Assembly (NCBI GenBank): GCA_014804185.1
Contig: JAAVAG010000189.1
Span: forward strand, 1-11,338
Source: Lachnospiraceae bacterium
GTDB taxonomy: Bacteria; Bacillota; Clostridia; Lachnospirales; Lachnospiraceae
DNA: 11,338 bases
Direction of reading: 5' to 3'
The notes below the pieces were generated by a model, which saw nothing but the letters and a program-made list of their open reading frames with translations, had not been told where the DNA came from and did not search any database. Position numbers and translations under genes: made by a program. Below, one piece after another: positions 1 to 6,688 of this stretch; position 1 is the first letter of the stretch, and each line of letters opens with the position of its first letter.

Positions 1-1
1 A

Positions 2-970
2 TGTTCGCTGAATGAGAAACAGCAGGCTCTGAAAGTGGAGTTTACCGATGCGGCAATGAAGATCAGGCAGCAGTACATCAGGCCGGAAGAACGCAGCTTT
101 ACGATTATTGCGTTTCCGATACCGGAGATCGGCAGCCGGTTTGAGGAAATTTTTGATGAGATCATACAGATCAATACGCTGGATTATATGCTGTACCGGG
201 AGATTCAGCAGAAACTCATCGATGTGCTGGATCAGGCGCAGTACGTGTCCATAAAAGGAATGAACGGCAACCGTACCGATTTAAAAGTGTCCATGTTCCG
301 GATGCAGGATCCTGATACGGAGACAATCTTTGAAAACTGTGTTGCGGACGTCAATATTCCTGTGGGAGAGGTGTTTACCTCGCCCCGTCTGGAGGGAACA
401 TGCGGCGTGCTGCATGTGAGCAGGGTTTTTCTGAATGAACTGGAATACAGGGATCTGTCTCTGACTTTTCAGGACGGTCTGATATCGGATTACTCGTGGG
501 CGAATTTTGGGACGGAGGAAGAAAACCGGAAATTTATAAAGGAAAATATTCTGTTCCACCAGGAAACGCTTCCCATGGGCGAGTTTGCCATCGGCACCAA
601 CACCACGGCATATGTGGCGGCAAAAAAATACGGTATAGAGTCCAAACTTCCGATCCTGATCGCCGAAAAGATGGGGCCTCATTTTGCGGTGGGAGACACC
701 TGCTATTCTCATGAGGAGGATCTGGTTACCCGTAATCCGGACGGCAAAAAAATTGTCGCACGGTATAACGAAGTGTCCGCAAAGCGCGGGGTGGAGGGTG
801 CGAAAGCTTACTTTAACTGTCATACGGATATTACGATTCCCTATGACGAACTGGGGGAACTGACCGCGGTGAGAGAGGACGGAAGCTGCGTTACGCTGAT
901 CCGTGAGGGCAGATTTGTGCTGCCCGGATGCGAAGAATTGAACAAACCCTTTAAAAATGTCAAGAAATGA
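2..970 (+). CDS. M29-family metallo-aminopeptidase, 3' part (5' end outside window)
   Basis: The frame is open from base 2 with no start needed, so the gene begins before the window and 322 C-terminal residues are visible. A GTG at 35 lies inside continuous coding sequence and is probably not the start. The protein looks like a cytoplasmic aminopeptidase of MEROPS family M29 (AmpS/AmpT type), which removes N-terminal residues using a two-metal centre. All five expected metal ligands can be matched: Glu in GEVFTSP (368-370), Glu in GEFAIGTN (581-583), His in GPHFAVGD (680-682), and His and Asp of HTD (821-829). The ligand assignment is by motif analogy with AmpS/AmpT, not by alignment. The catalytic half therefore looks intact. 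The gene ends 71 bases before purE on the same strand. Peptide turnover has no direct link to purine synthesis, so sharing a transcript would be incidental. Family call fairly sure; substrate preference unknown. Confidence 0.85.
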   Translation, partial: CSLNEKQQALKVEFTDAAMKIRQQYIRPEERSFTIIAFPIPEIGSRFEEIFDEIIQINTLDYMLYREIQQKLIDVLDQAQYVSIKGMNGNRTDLKVSMFRMQDPDTETIFENCVADVNIPVGEVFTSPRLEGTCGVLHVSRVFLNELEYRDLSLTFQDGLISDYSWANFGTEEENRKFIKENILFHQETLPMGEFAIGTNTTAYVAAKKYGIESKLPILIAEKMGPHFAVGDTCYSHEEDLVTRNPDGKKIVARYNEVSAKRGVEGAKAYFNCHTDITIPYDELGELTAVREDGSCVTLIREGRFVLPGCEELNKPFKNVKK

Positions 971-999
971 TTGCAGGAACTGTGGAATTTTAGTAAACT
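971..999 (+). promoter_or_regulatory. Possible weak sigma-A promoter before purE
   Basis: In the 71-base gap before purE, TTGCAG (971-976) and TAAACT (994-999) are separated by exactly 17 bases. They match the -35 consensus at 3 of 6 and the -10 at 4 of 6. Transcription would start near 1006, leaving the purE GGAGG (1028-1032) in the leader. The match is weak and could be chance. No purine riboswitch fits in so short a leader, and I see no obvious operator palindrome. Confidence 0.3.
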
Positions 1000-1041
1000 G
1001 GAAAATAGGAATGTCGAAAAATATAATGGAGGATCAGGGCA

Positions 1042-1551
1042 ATGGCACAGGTTGGTATTGTGATGGGCAGCGATTCCGATATGCCCGTTATGGCGAAAGC
1101 GGCGGATATTCTGGAGGAACTGGGAATTTCTTATGAAATGGCCATTATTTCCGCTCACAGAGAGCCGGATATCTTTTTTGAATATGCAAAGAGCGCGGAG
1201 GAAAAGGGATTCAAGGTTATCATCGCGGGAGCGGGAATGGCGGCGCATCTGCCGGGAATGTGTGCGGCTATCTTTCCCATGCCTGTAATCGGGGTGCCCA
1301 TGCACACTTCCTCCCTGGGGGGAAGGGATTCCCTTTATTCTATCGTGCAGATGCCGTCTGGCATACCGGTTGCCACGGTGGCCATAGGCGGCGGCGCCAA
1401 CGCCGGTCTGCTGGCGGCAAAAATTCTGGCGACTGCGGACGCAGCGCTGCTGGAAAAGCTGAAAGAGTACAGCCGAAAACTGAAAGAGCAGGTGCAGGCA
1501 AAGGACGCCAGGCTGCAGGAAACCGGCTATAAAGAATATATGAATAAGTAG
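1042..1551 (+). CDS. purE: PurE, N5-carboxyaminoimidazole ribonucleotide mutase (class I type)
   Basis: This 169-residue cytoplasmic enzyme of de novo purine synthesis makes CAIR, the substrate of PurC. Class I PurE rearranges N5-CAIR, made by PurK from AIR. The length is typical for a single-domain PurE. Visible motifs are GSDSD near residue 9, the active-site SAHREP (usually SAHRTP), GAGMAAHLPG (usually GAGGAAHLPG), and DSLYSIVQMP followed by GIPVATVAIG. The region before DSLYSIV reads MHTSSLGG rather than the common V-x-S-x-x-L-x-G pattern; I recall similar forms in Lachnospiraceae. The arginine after SAH favours class I over the class II (SAHKGP) type. The start is ATG with GGAGG at 1028-1032, nine bases upstream. 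It is first in a purE-purM-purN-purD cluster; purK is not present in the window. Confidence 0.95.
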   Translation: MAQVGIVMGSDSDMPVMAKAADILEELGISYEMAIISAHREPDIFFEYAKSAEEKGFKVIIAGAGMAAHLPGMCAAIFPMPVIGVPMHTSSLGGRDSLYSIVQMPSGIPVATVAIGGGANAGLLAAKILATADAALLEKLKEYSRKLKEQVQAKDARLQETGYKEYMNK

Positions 1552-1579
1552 GCGCAGAGCGGGCAGAAAGGGCAGGATT

Positions 1580-2605
1580 ATGGATTATAAAAAAGCGGGA
1601 GTTGACATTGAGGCCGGTTACAGATCGGTGGAACTGATAAAGGAACATGTAAAGAAGACCATGCGCCCGGAGGTGCTGGGCGGACTGGGCGGATTTTCCG
1701 GCGCGTTCTCAATGGCTGCGCTCAAAGGGATGGAAAACCCTGTTCTGGTCTCCGGAACAGACGGCGTGGGGACAAAACTGAAGCTGGCGTTTCTGATGGA
1801 CCGGCATGATACCATAGGCATCGACTGTGTGGCCATGTGCGTGAACGATATTGCGTGTGCGGGGGCAGAGCCGCTGTTTTTCCTGGATTATATTGCATGC
1901 GGTAAAAATTATCCGGAGAAGATCGCTGCCATTGTAAAGGGTGTGGCGGACGGATGTGTTCAGGCAGGCGCGGCGCTGGTCGGTGGAGAGACGGCGGAGC
2001 ATCCCGGAATGATGCCTGAGCAGGAGTATGATCTGGCGGGATTCGCGGTAGGCGTGGCGGATGAGAAAAACCTTGTGACGGGGGAAAATATCAGAGAGGG
2101 GGATGTACTCATCGGCATGGCGTCCTCCGGCGTTCACAGCAACGGATTTTCCCTTGTCAGAAAAGTATTTGATATGACTGTGGAGAGCATGAATACCTGG
2201 TATGACGAACTGGGGGGGACTCTGGGGGAGACGCTGCTTACGCCCACTAAAATATATGTGCGTGCTCTGAAAGCCGTCAGAGACTGCGGCGCGGTGATCA
2301 AGGGCTGCAGTCACATCACCGGCGGCGGATTTTATGAGAATATCCCCAGAATGCTGCCGGAGGGCATCCGGGCGGTGATGAATAAGGACAGCTATGAAGT
2401 TCCGGCTATTTTCAGGCTGATTCAAAGGAACGGAAACATTGACGAGAAGATGATGTATAATACATATAATATGGGGCTTGGCATGGTGCTGGCGGTGGAT
2501 CCCGCGGATGTGTCCAGGGTAATGGAGGCCATCAGAAAGGCCGGGGAGACCCCTTATGTGGCAGGCCGGTGCGAGAATGGTGAAAAAGGAGTGTCGATAT
2601 GCTGA
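1580..2605 (+). CDS. purM: PurM, phosphoribosylformylglycinamidine cyclo-ligase (AIR synthetase)
   Basis: PurM uses ATP to close formylglycinamidine ribonucleotide (FGAM) into aminoimidazole ribonucleotide (AIR), the fifth step of purine synthesis. The 341 residues match the usual family length of about 340-350. Family motifs appear in order: GLGGFSGAF (residues 35-43), SGTDGVGTK (58-66, nucleotide-binding glycine loop), CVND (87-90), GGETAEHPGM (135-144) and SSGVHSNGF (182-190). The start is the ATG at 1580 behind a modest GGCAGGA. It follows purE by 28 bases, and its stop overlaps the purN start by seven bases in the arrangement ATGCTGA, which suggests translational coupling. Nothing is missing or broken. 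AIR produced here is the precursor for the PurK/PurE step, and also for thiamine pyrimidine synthesis where ThiC is present. Confidence 0.97.
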   Translation: MDYKKAGVDIEAGYRSVELIKEHVKKTMRPEVLGGLGGFSGAFSMAALKGMENPVLVSGTDGVGTKLKLAFLMDRHDTIGIDCVAMCVNDIACAGAEPLFFLDYIACGKNYPEKIAAIVKGVADGCVQAGAALVGGETAEHPGMMPEQEYDLAGFAVGVADEKNLVTGENIREGDVLIGMASSGVHSNGFSLVRKVFDMTVESMNTWYDELGGTLGETLLTPTKIYVRALKAVRDCGAVIKGCSHITGGGFYENIPRMLPEGIRAVMNKDSYEVPAIFRLIQRNGNIDEKMMYNTYNMGLGMVLAVDPADVSRVMEAIRKAGETPYVAGRCENGEKGVSIC

Positions 2606-3267
2606 GGACAGTGGTGTGTGTGTCCGGCGGCGGCACAAATCTGCAGGCGGTTATCAATGCGGTGGAGGACGGCAGGATTACGAATGTGCAGCTGGTGGGT
2701 GTGATCAGCAACAACCGGTCGGCAAAAGCTCTGGAGAGGGCACAGAACCACGGAATACCTGCATTTTGCATTTCGCCCCGGGATTTTACGGAGAGAGAGC
2801 AGTTTCATGAGGCGTTTCTGGAAAAGCTGAGGGAACTGACCCCCGATCTGATTGTGCTGGCGGGCTTTCTGGTGGCGATTCCCCCCGCCGTTGTGAGAGA
2901 ATATGAGGGTAAGATTATCAATATCCATCCTTCGCTGATTCCTTCTTTCTGCGGCGTGGGCTATTACGGGCTGAAAGTGCATGAAAAAGTGCTGGAGCGC
3001 GGGGTGAAGGTGACCGGCGCCACAGTGCATTTCGTAAACGACGGCATGGATGAGGGACCCATTATCGCCCAGAAAGCGGTAGACGTGGAAGAGGGAGATA
3101 CACCGGAGGTATTGCAGCGGCGCGTTATGGAGCAGGCGGAGTGGATATTGCTTCCGAAAGCGATCGACGATTTTGCCAACGGCAGGATAGCCGTGGAAAA
3201 TAACAGAGTGAAAACAACAGATGTCACGCTCTGCGAGCCATCCTTATGTATAAGAAAATCTGTCTGA
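2599..3267 (+). CDS. purN: PurN, phosphoribosylglycinamide formyltransferase (10-formyl-THF dependent)
   Basis: PurN transfers a formyl group from 10-formyltetrahydrofolate to GAR, giving FGAR. The N-terminal loop VSGGGTNLQA (residues 8-17) binds the ribonucleotide phosphate. The catalytic triad is visible as Asn108 and His110 in INIHPSLIP and Asp151 in DGMDEGP, matching Asn106, His108 and Asp144 of the E. coli enzyme. At 222 residues it is slightly longer than the E. coli protein (212). The extra length comes from the segment after IHPSLIP, which reads SFCGVGYYG instead of the KYPGLHTH type, and from a short C-terminal tail. The start ATG at 2599 overlaps the purM stop and has AAAAGGAG seven bases upstream. 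PurD follows after 20 bases. Function is secure. Confidence 0.96.
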   Translation: MLRTVVCVSGGGTNLQAVINAVEDGRITNVQLVGVISNNRSAKALERAQNHGIPAFCISPRDFTEREQFHEAFLEKLRELTPDLIVLAGFLVAIPPAVVREYEGKIINIHPSLIPSFCGVGYYGLKVHEKVLERGVKVTGATVHFVNDGMDEGPIIAQKAVDVEEGDTPEVLQRRVMEQAEWILLPKAIDDFANGRIAVENNRVKTTDVTLCEPSLCIRKSV

Positions 3268-3270
3268 GCG

Positions 3271-3278
3271 GGAGGAGG
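3271..3278 (+). promoter_or_regulatory. Ribosome binding site fixing the purD start at 3288
   Basis: GGAGGAGG lies nine bases before the ATG at 3288. An in-frame ATG at 3246 sits inside the end of purN with no Shine-Dalgarno sequence, and would add 14 residues ahead of the MKVLIVGGGGREHA start typical of PurD. The 3288 start is therefore chosen. Confidence 0.85.
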
Positions 3279-3287
3279 AGAGTCGGA

Positions 3288-4562
3288 ATGAAAGTATTGA
3301 TTGTAGGCGGAGGGGGCAGGGAGCATGCCATAGCGGCAAGCGTGGCAAAAAGTCCCCGGGTGGACAGAATATACTGTGTGCCGGGCAATGCGGGTATCGC
3401 TCAGATCGCGGAGTGCGCACCCATCGGAGCCATGGAATTTGACCGGATTGTAGAGTTTGCCAGAGAAAAAGAAATTGATCTGACCATTGTGGGAATGGAC
3501 GACCCTCTGGTGGGTGGACTGGTGGACGAACTGGAAAATGCCGGACTGCGCGTATTCGGACCCCGCAGGAATGCGGCGGTACTGGAGGGGAGCAAGGCTT
3601 TCTCCAAGGATCTGATGAAAAAATATCACATTCCTACAGCGGCCTATGAGAATTTTGACAGTGCGGACGCGGCGCTCTCCTATCTGGAGAGGGCGCATTT
3701 TCCCATCGTTCTGAAGGCGGACGGTCTGGCACTGGGCAAGGGAGTTCTGATCTGCAATACGCTGGAAGAGGCCAAAGAGGGCGTGAGATCCATTATGCTG
3801 GATCAGAAATTTGGCGCTGCGGGAAACCGGATGGTGATAGAGGAATTTCTCGTGGGCCGGGAAGTATCGGTACTGTCTTTTGTGGACGGCAAAACGATCA
3901 AGGCCATGACCTCGGCGCAGGATCACAAGAGGGCGCAGGATGGCGATCAGGGCCTGAATACGGGCGGTATGGGAACCTTTTCTCCCAGCCCGTTCTATAC
4001 GAAAGAGATTGACGAATTTTGCAGAAAATATATTTATCAGCCTACCGTGGACGCCATGGCGGCGGAGGGACGCGCATTTCAGGGAATCATCTTTTTTGGA
4101 CTGATGCTCACCGAAGACGGACCCAAAGTATTGGAATATAACGCGCGTTTCGGGGATCCCGAGGCGCAGGTGGTGCTGCCCCGCATGAAAAACGATGTGG
4201 TGGAAGTGATGGAGGCGTGCATAGACGGGCGTCTGGATCAGGTGGATCTGCAGTTTGAGGATAATGCGGCCGTGTGCGTGGTTCTGGCATCAGAAGGGTA
4301 TCCGGTGTCGTATGAAAAAGGGAAAGTAATCACCGGACTGGAACAATTTGAGGGGAAAGATGATTATTACTGTTTCCATGCGGGCACAAAGCAGACTGAC
4401 GGGGGAATCGTGACAAACGGCGGCAGGGTGCTGGGAATCACCGCAAAGGGAAAGGATCTGAAGCAGGCCAGGGCCAATGCCTATGAGGCTGCGGAGTGGA
4501 TTTCTTTTGAAAATAAATATATGCGCCATGATATCGGGAAAGCGATAGACGAGGCGGAGTAA
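3288..4562 (+). CDS. purD: PurD, phosphoribosylamine-glycine ligase (GAR synthetase)
   Basis: PurD is an ATP-grasp ligase joining glycine to 5-phosphoribosylamine to form GAR, the second step of purine synthesis. From the ATG at 3288 it has 424 residues, the normal size for bacterial single-domain PurD. It opens with MKVLIVGGGGREHA (N-terminal nucleotide-binding-like domain). The central ATP-grasp part includes VLKADGLALGKGV, the loop DHKRAQDGDQG starting at residue 212 and continuing into NTGGMG, and the family signature RFGDPEAQ at residues 287-294. The usual IVGPE-type motif reads IVGMDDPLVGG here, a variant outside the catalytic signature. It is the last recognisable purine gene in the cluster. 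A zinc-ribbon gene follows after 34 bases without a terminator, so read-through is possible. Confidence 0.96.
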   Translation: MKVLIVGGGGREHAIAASVAKSPRVDRIYCVPGNAGIAQIAECAPIGAMEFDRIVEFAREKEIDLTIVGMDDPLVGGLVDELENAGLRVFGPRRNAAVLEGSKAFSKDLMKKYHIPTAAYENFDSADAALSYLERAHFPIVLKADGLALGKGVLICNTLEEAKEGVRSIMLDQKFGAAGNRMVIEEFLVGREVSVLSFVDGKTIKAMTSAQDHKRAQDGDQGLNTGGMGTFSPSPFYTKEIDEFCRKYIYQPTVDAMAAEGRAFQGIIFFGLMLTEDGPKVLEYNARFGDPEAQVVLPRMKNDVVEVMEACIDGRLDQVDLQFEDNAAVCVVLASEGYPVSYEKGKVITGLEQFEGKDDYYCFHAGTKQTDGGIVTNGGRVLGITAKGKDLKQARANAYEAAEWISFENKYMRHDIGKAIDEAE

Positions 4563-4596
4563 AAGCATGATTTGGCAATAAGGAGGCGGGAAGGTT

Positions 4597-5046
4597 ATGG
4601 ATCTTCTGGGACAGAATCATTATAACAGGCCTATGGAGTGCAAAAACTGCGGCGGTATAATGATTTTCAAAGGGGTAGGAGAATATCAGTGCGAGAACTG
4701 CAGAGCAGTGGAGTACGATGATTACGGAAAGGTCCGGCTGTATATCGAGCAGAACAGGGGAGCTACGGCGTCGCAGATTGAGGCGGGAACCGGGGTTTCC
4801 CAGCGCACTATACGTCAGCTTCTGAGGGAGGGAAGAATTGAGATTGCAAAAGATTCCAATGTATTCCTGCGCTGTGAACTGTGCGGAACGAATATACGCA
4901 GCGGAAGATTCTGTCCTCCCTGTGAGAAAAAATATCATCAGTCTGTGGAGGCAAAGCTGCGGGATGAAAAGCTGAAAAACTTTTCAGGAGTCGGAATGTC
5001 TCAAAAGGCAGAAGAAGGAGAGAAGCGTTTCACAAGAGACAAGTAG
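4597..5046 (+). CDS. Zinc ribbon / helix-turn-helix protein, YvyF-like (TIGR03826-like)
   Basis: A 149-residue cytoplasmic protein of unknown role. Residues 15-35 form a zinc ribbon (C15-x2-C18, C32-x2-C35). Residues 56-82 look like a helix-turn-helix (ATASQIEAGTGVSQRTIRQL, then LREGRIE). A second ribbon lies at 93-109 (C93-x2-C96, C106-x2-C109). The tail is charged and rich in Lys and Glu. The middle and C-terminal parts resemble the Bacillus YvyF-like family (TIGR03826, often beside flagellar genes), but no flagellar genes are present and the N-terminal ribbon seems additional. Start ATG 4597 has AGGAGG at 4581-4586; an in-frame ATG at 4633 also exists but would keep both ribbons and lacks a comparable site. 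DNA or RNA binding is a reasonable inference, not shown. The next gene starts 40 bases downstream, so the two may share a transcript. Confidence 0.75.
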   Translation: MDLLGQNHYNRPMECKNCGGIMIFKGVGEYQCENCRAVEYDDYGKVRLYIEQNRGATASQIEAGTGVSQRTIRQLLREGRIEIAKDSNVFLRCELCGTNIRSGRFCPPCEKKYHQSVEAKLRDEKLKNFSGVGMSQKAEEGEKRFTRDK

Positions 5047-5055
5047 AGAAAAGGC

Positions 5056-5072
5056 GCCCGCCAGAATCGGGC
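5056..5072 (+). other. Small GC hairpin between zinc-ribbon gene and SH3 gene
   Basis: GCCCG (5056-5060) and CGGGC (5068-5072) can pair across a seven-base loop. There is no T-run afterwards, so it is not an intrinsic terminator. It ends four bases before the ribosome binding site of the next gene and could modestly affect translation or mRNA stability. It may also be chance. Confidence 0.3.
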
Positions 5073-5076
5073 AGAT

Positions 5077-5081
5077 GGGAG
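5077..5081 (+). promoter_or_regulatory. Ribosome binding site favouring the 5087 start
   Basis: GGGAG is five bases before the ATG at 5087. The alternative in-frame ATG at 5075 overlaps this site and has only a weak purine stretch upstream. Starting at 5087 also gives a cleaner signal peptide opening with MKGTKVKKR. Confidence 0.6.
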
Positions 5082-5086
5082 CAGCA

Positions 5087-6670
5087 ATGAAAGGTACAAA
5101 AGTAAAAAAACGGACATTATCGGGTGTGGGAGCAGCGCTTGTACTGGCAGTCGTCTGTGTACTGGTATGTTTTCATGGATTTTCGCTTCAGGTACATGCC
5201 GAAGCCACAGGAAAGGTGACTGCAAAGTCAGCATATGTCAGACAAAGCGCAGATAAAAACAGCGATGTAGTGGCCGGTCTGCTGCAGGGCGATACATTTA
5301 CGATCAACGGGCAGACCACAGGAGCGGACGGAAAAATCTGGTATCAGGTTTTTGTGAATTCTGAGCAGCTGGGATATATCAGGTCTGATCTGGTAGAAAA
5401 AACCGGAGATGCGCCTACCATAGCAGCGGGAAACACTTCTTCCGGCACATCTTCCGGCGGGACGTCCAATCCTTCCGGCAGCGGAAACGGCGGCAATGCT
5501 TCCAGCCCTGCCGATGATACGGTGACGGCGCAGATTACGCGGCTGAATCCTGTGAGCGCCACGGTAAAAGGCGCATCCGTCAATGTGCGGAAAAACTGTA
5601 CGACTAAGAGCAGCGTTGTTACATCAATTCCGAAGGGAACCGTGATCACCGTCAACGGACAGGCTACCGGGGCGGACGGGAAAATCTGGTATCAGGTGTC
5701 TTTTATATCAAATAATGAAGAAGTGACAGGATTTATTCATTCCAATTATGTGACGCTTTCCGAGGATCCCACTCCTTATGTGGAGCCGGAACCTACAGAG
5801 CCGGAGCCGGATGTGGGGGCGGACGATCCACAGCCGGAGCAGCCGGTACAGACACCCAAAGAGTGGGATACTGCTGAGGAGGAAGGCGTGTGGAAAATGA
5901 CGCAGTATTCTACCGGCAAAACTTATGATATCGTTCAGCTGCTGACTCTCTCTACGGAGAATGCGGAAAAGCTGAAAGACGCGAATGCCAGTGTAAAATC
6001 GCAGAAAATTGTGATCATTGTGCTTGTAGTGATTCTTGTGATTCTGGCACTCGTAATCGCGATTTGTATATTTAGATTTAAGGATATTATTCTGGATGAG
6101 GCGTTTGGCGGCAGAGAGGAACCTCCTGTCAAACGCAGACCGTCAGGCAGCCAGAGCAGGCCTGCGGGAACAAGGCCTGCAGGCAGTCAGGGTCAGCGTC
6201 CCGCATCCTCCGGTCAGGGTCAGCGCTCTGCATCCTCCGGTCAGGGCCAGCGTCCCGCATCCTCCGGTCAGGGCCAGCGTCCCGCGTCCTCCGGTCAGGG
6301 CCAGCGTCCCGCGTCCTCCGGTCAGGGCCAGCGCTCTGCAGCTTCCGGTCAGGGCCAGCGCCCGGTATCGACGGGGCAGAGTCAGAGAACGGCATCCTCC
6401 GGTCAGTCGGGCCGGCCGTCTGCGAACAGACCGTCGGGTGCGTCCCGTCAGGGGGTGGATGCAATTTCCACATCCTTTGATATGACGGACATACAGCAGG
6501 GGGAGGAGAGAGTACGCAGAGAGGCTGCCAGGAGCCTGGAGGAACAGCAGATCCGCAGAAATACGGTTTCGGGCAGTGAAGGGAAAAGCACCAGAAAATC
6601 CAGGAATTTTATGACCGATGAAGATGGACTTGAATATGAATTTCTGAATCGGGATGGAGAAAGAGAATAG
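5087..6670 (+). CDS. Membrane protein: signal peptide, two SH3b domains, one TM helix, repeat-rich cytoplasmic tail
   Basis: A 527-residue envelope protein. Residues 1-38 are a signal peptide: basic start, hydrophobic core about 14-30, probable cleavage after VHA. Two bacterial SH3 domains follow at about 42-104 and 158-224; both contain the identical TGADGKIWYQV and probably arose by duplication. A Ser/Gly/Asn linker separates them, and an acidic Pro/Glu linker follows (about 225-256). One strong transmembrane helix spans about 308-329, followed by Arg and Lys, which places the remaining roughly 195 residues in the cytoplasm. That tail holds nine-residue repeats (about 368-448) and then a charged end with RVRREAARSLEEQQIRR. 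SH3b domains in bacteria often bind cell-wall peptides, so an envelope scaffold or sensor is plausible; no enzymatic domain is visible. It lies 40 bases after the zinc-ribbon gene. Overall function unknown. Confidence 0.85.
   Translation: MKGTKVKKRTLSGVGAALVLAVVCVLVCFHGFSLQVHAEATGKVTAKSAYVRQSADKNSDVVAGLLQGDTFTINGQTTGADGKIWYQVFVNSEQLGYIRSDLVEKTGDAPTIAAGNTSSGTSSGGTSNPSGSGNGGNASSPADDTVTAQITRLNPVSATVKGASVNVRKNCTTKSSVVTSIPKGTVITVNGQATGADGKIWYQVSFISNNEEVTGFIHSNYVTLSEDPTPYVEPEPTEPEPDVGADDPQPEQPVQTPKEWDTAEEEGVWKMTQYSTGKTYDIVQLLTLSTENAEKLKDANASVKSQKIVIIVLVVILVILALVIAICIFRFKDIILDEAFGGREEPPVKRRPSGSQSRPAGTRPAGSQGQRPASSGQGQRSASSGQGQRPASSGQGQRPASSGQGQRPASSGQGQRSAASGQGQRPVSTGQSQRTASSGQSGRPSANRPSGASRQGVDAISTSFDMTDIQQGEERVRREAARSLEEQQIRRNTVSGSEGKSTRKSRNFMTDEDGLEYEFLNRDGERE
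6188..6430 (+). repeat. 27-bp tandem repeat encoding QGQRPASSG
   Basis: Nine consecutive 27-bp units run in frame from 6188, each coding for a nine-residue unit. The first five read QGQR(P/S)ASSG almost perfectly; units 6-8 (QGQRSAASG, QGQRPVSTG, QSQRTASSG) drift, and the ninth (6404-6430, QSGRPSANR) is barely recognisable. Units 3, 4 and 5 are nearly identical at the DNA level. Because the unit is a multiple of three, copy-number change would lengthen or shorten the cytoplasmic tail without a frameshift. The low-complexity GC-rich repeats also leave other frames and the opposite strand open, creating false ORFs. Confidence 0.95.
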
Positions 6671-6676
6671 CAGAAT

Positions 6677-6683
6677 AAGGAAG
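6677..6683 (+). promoter_or_regulatory. Ribosome binding site fixing the first CHR start at 6689
   Basis: AAGGAAG sits five bases before the ATG at 6689. A GTG at 6683 overlaps this site, so it cannot use it and is a less likely start. Confidence 0.65.
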
Positions 6684-6688
6684 TGTCC

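Noticed and set aside
1022..1027. Perfect TATAAT just before purE
   Set aside because: Transcription would start near 1034, after the GGAGG at 1028-1032, removing the ribosome binding site. The matching -35 (TGGAAA at 999-1004) is only 4 of 6.
3246..3287. Upstream ATG extending purD by 14 residues
   Set aside because: It overlaps purN, has no ribosome binding site, and precedes the conserved PurD N-terminus MKVLIVGGGG with a non-homologous basic stretch.
5056..5072. GCCCG/CGGGC hairpin as a terminator
   Set aside because: Only five pairs, no T-run, and it is followed immediately by the next gene's ribosome binding site.
6188..6430. Tandem repeats considered as a CRISPR array
   Set aside because: The units are contiguous with no spacers and are in frame with the surrounding gene.
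6096..6485. Second + strand open frame over the 27-bp repeats (PPVRASVP-type units)
   Set aside because: Out-of-frame shadow of the SH3/TM protein tail with no ribosome binding site; a 27-bp repeat without stops is open along its whole length in any frame.
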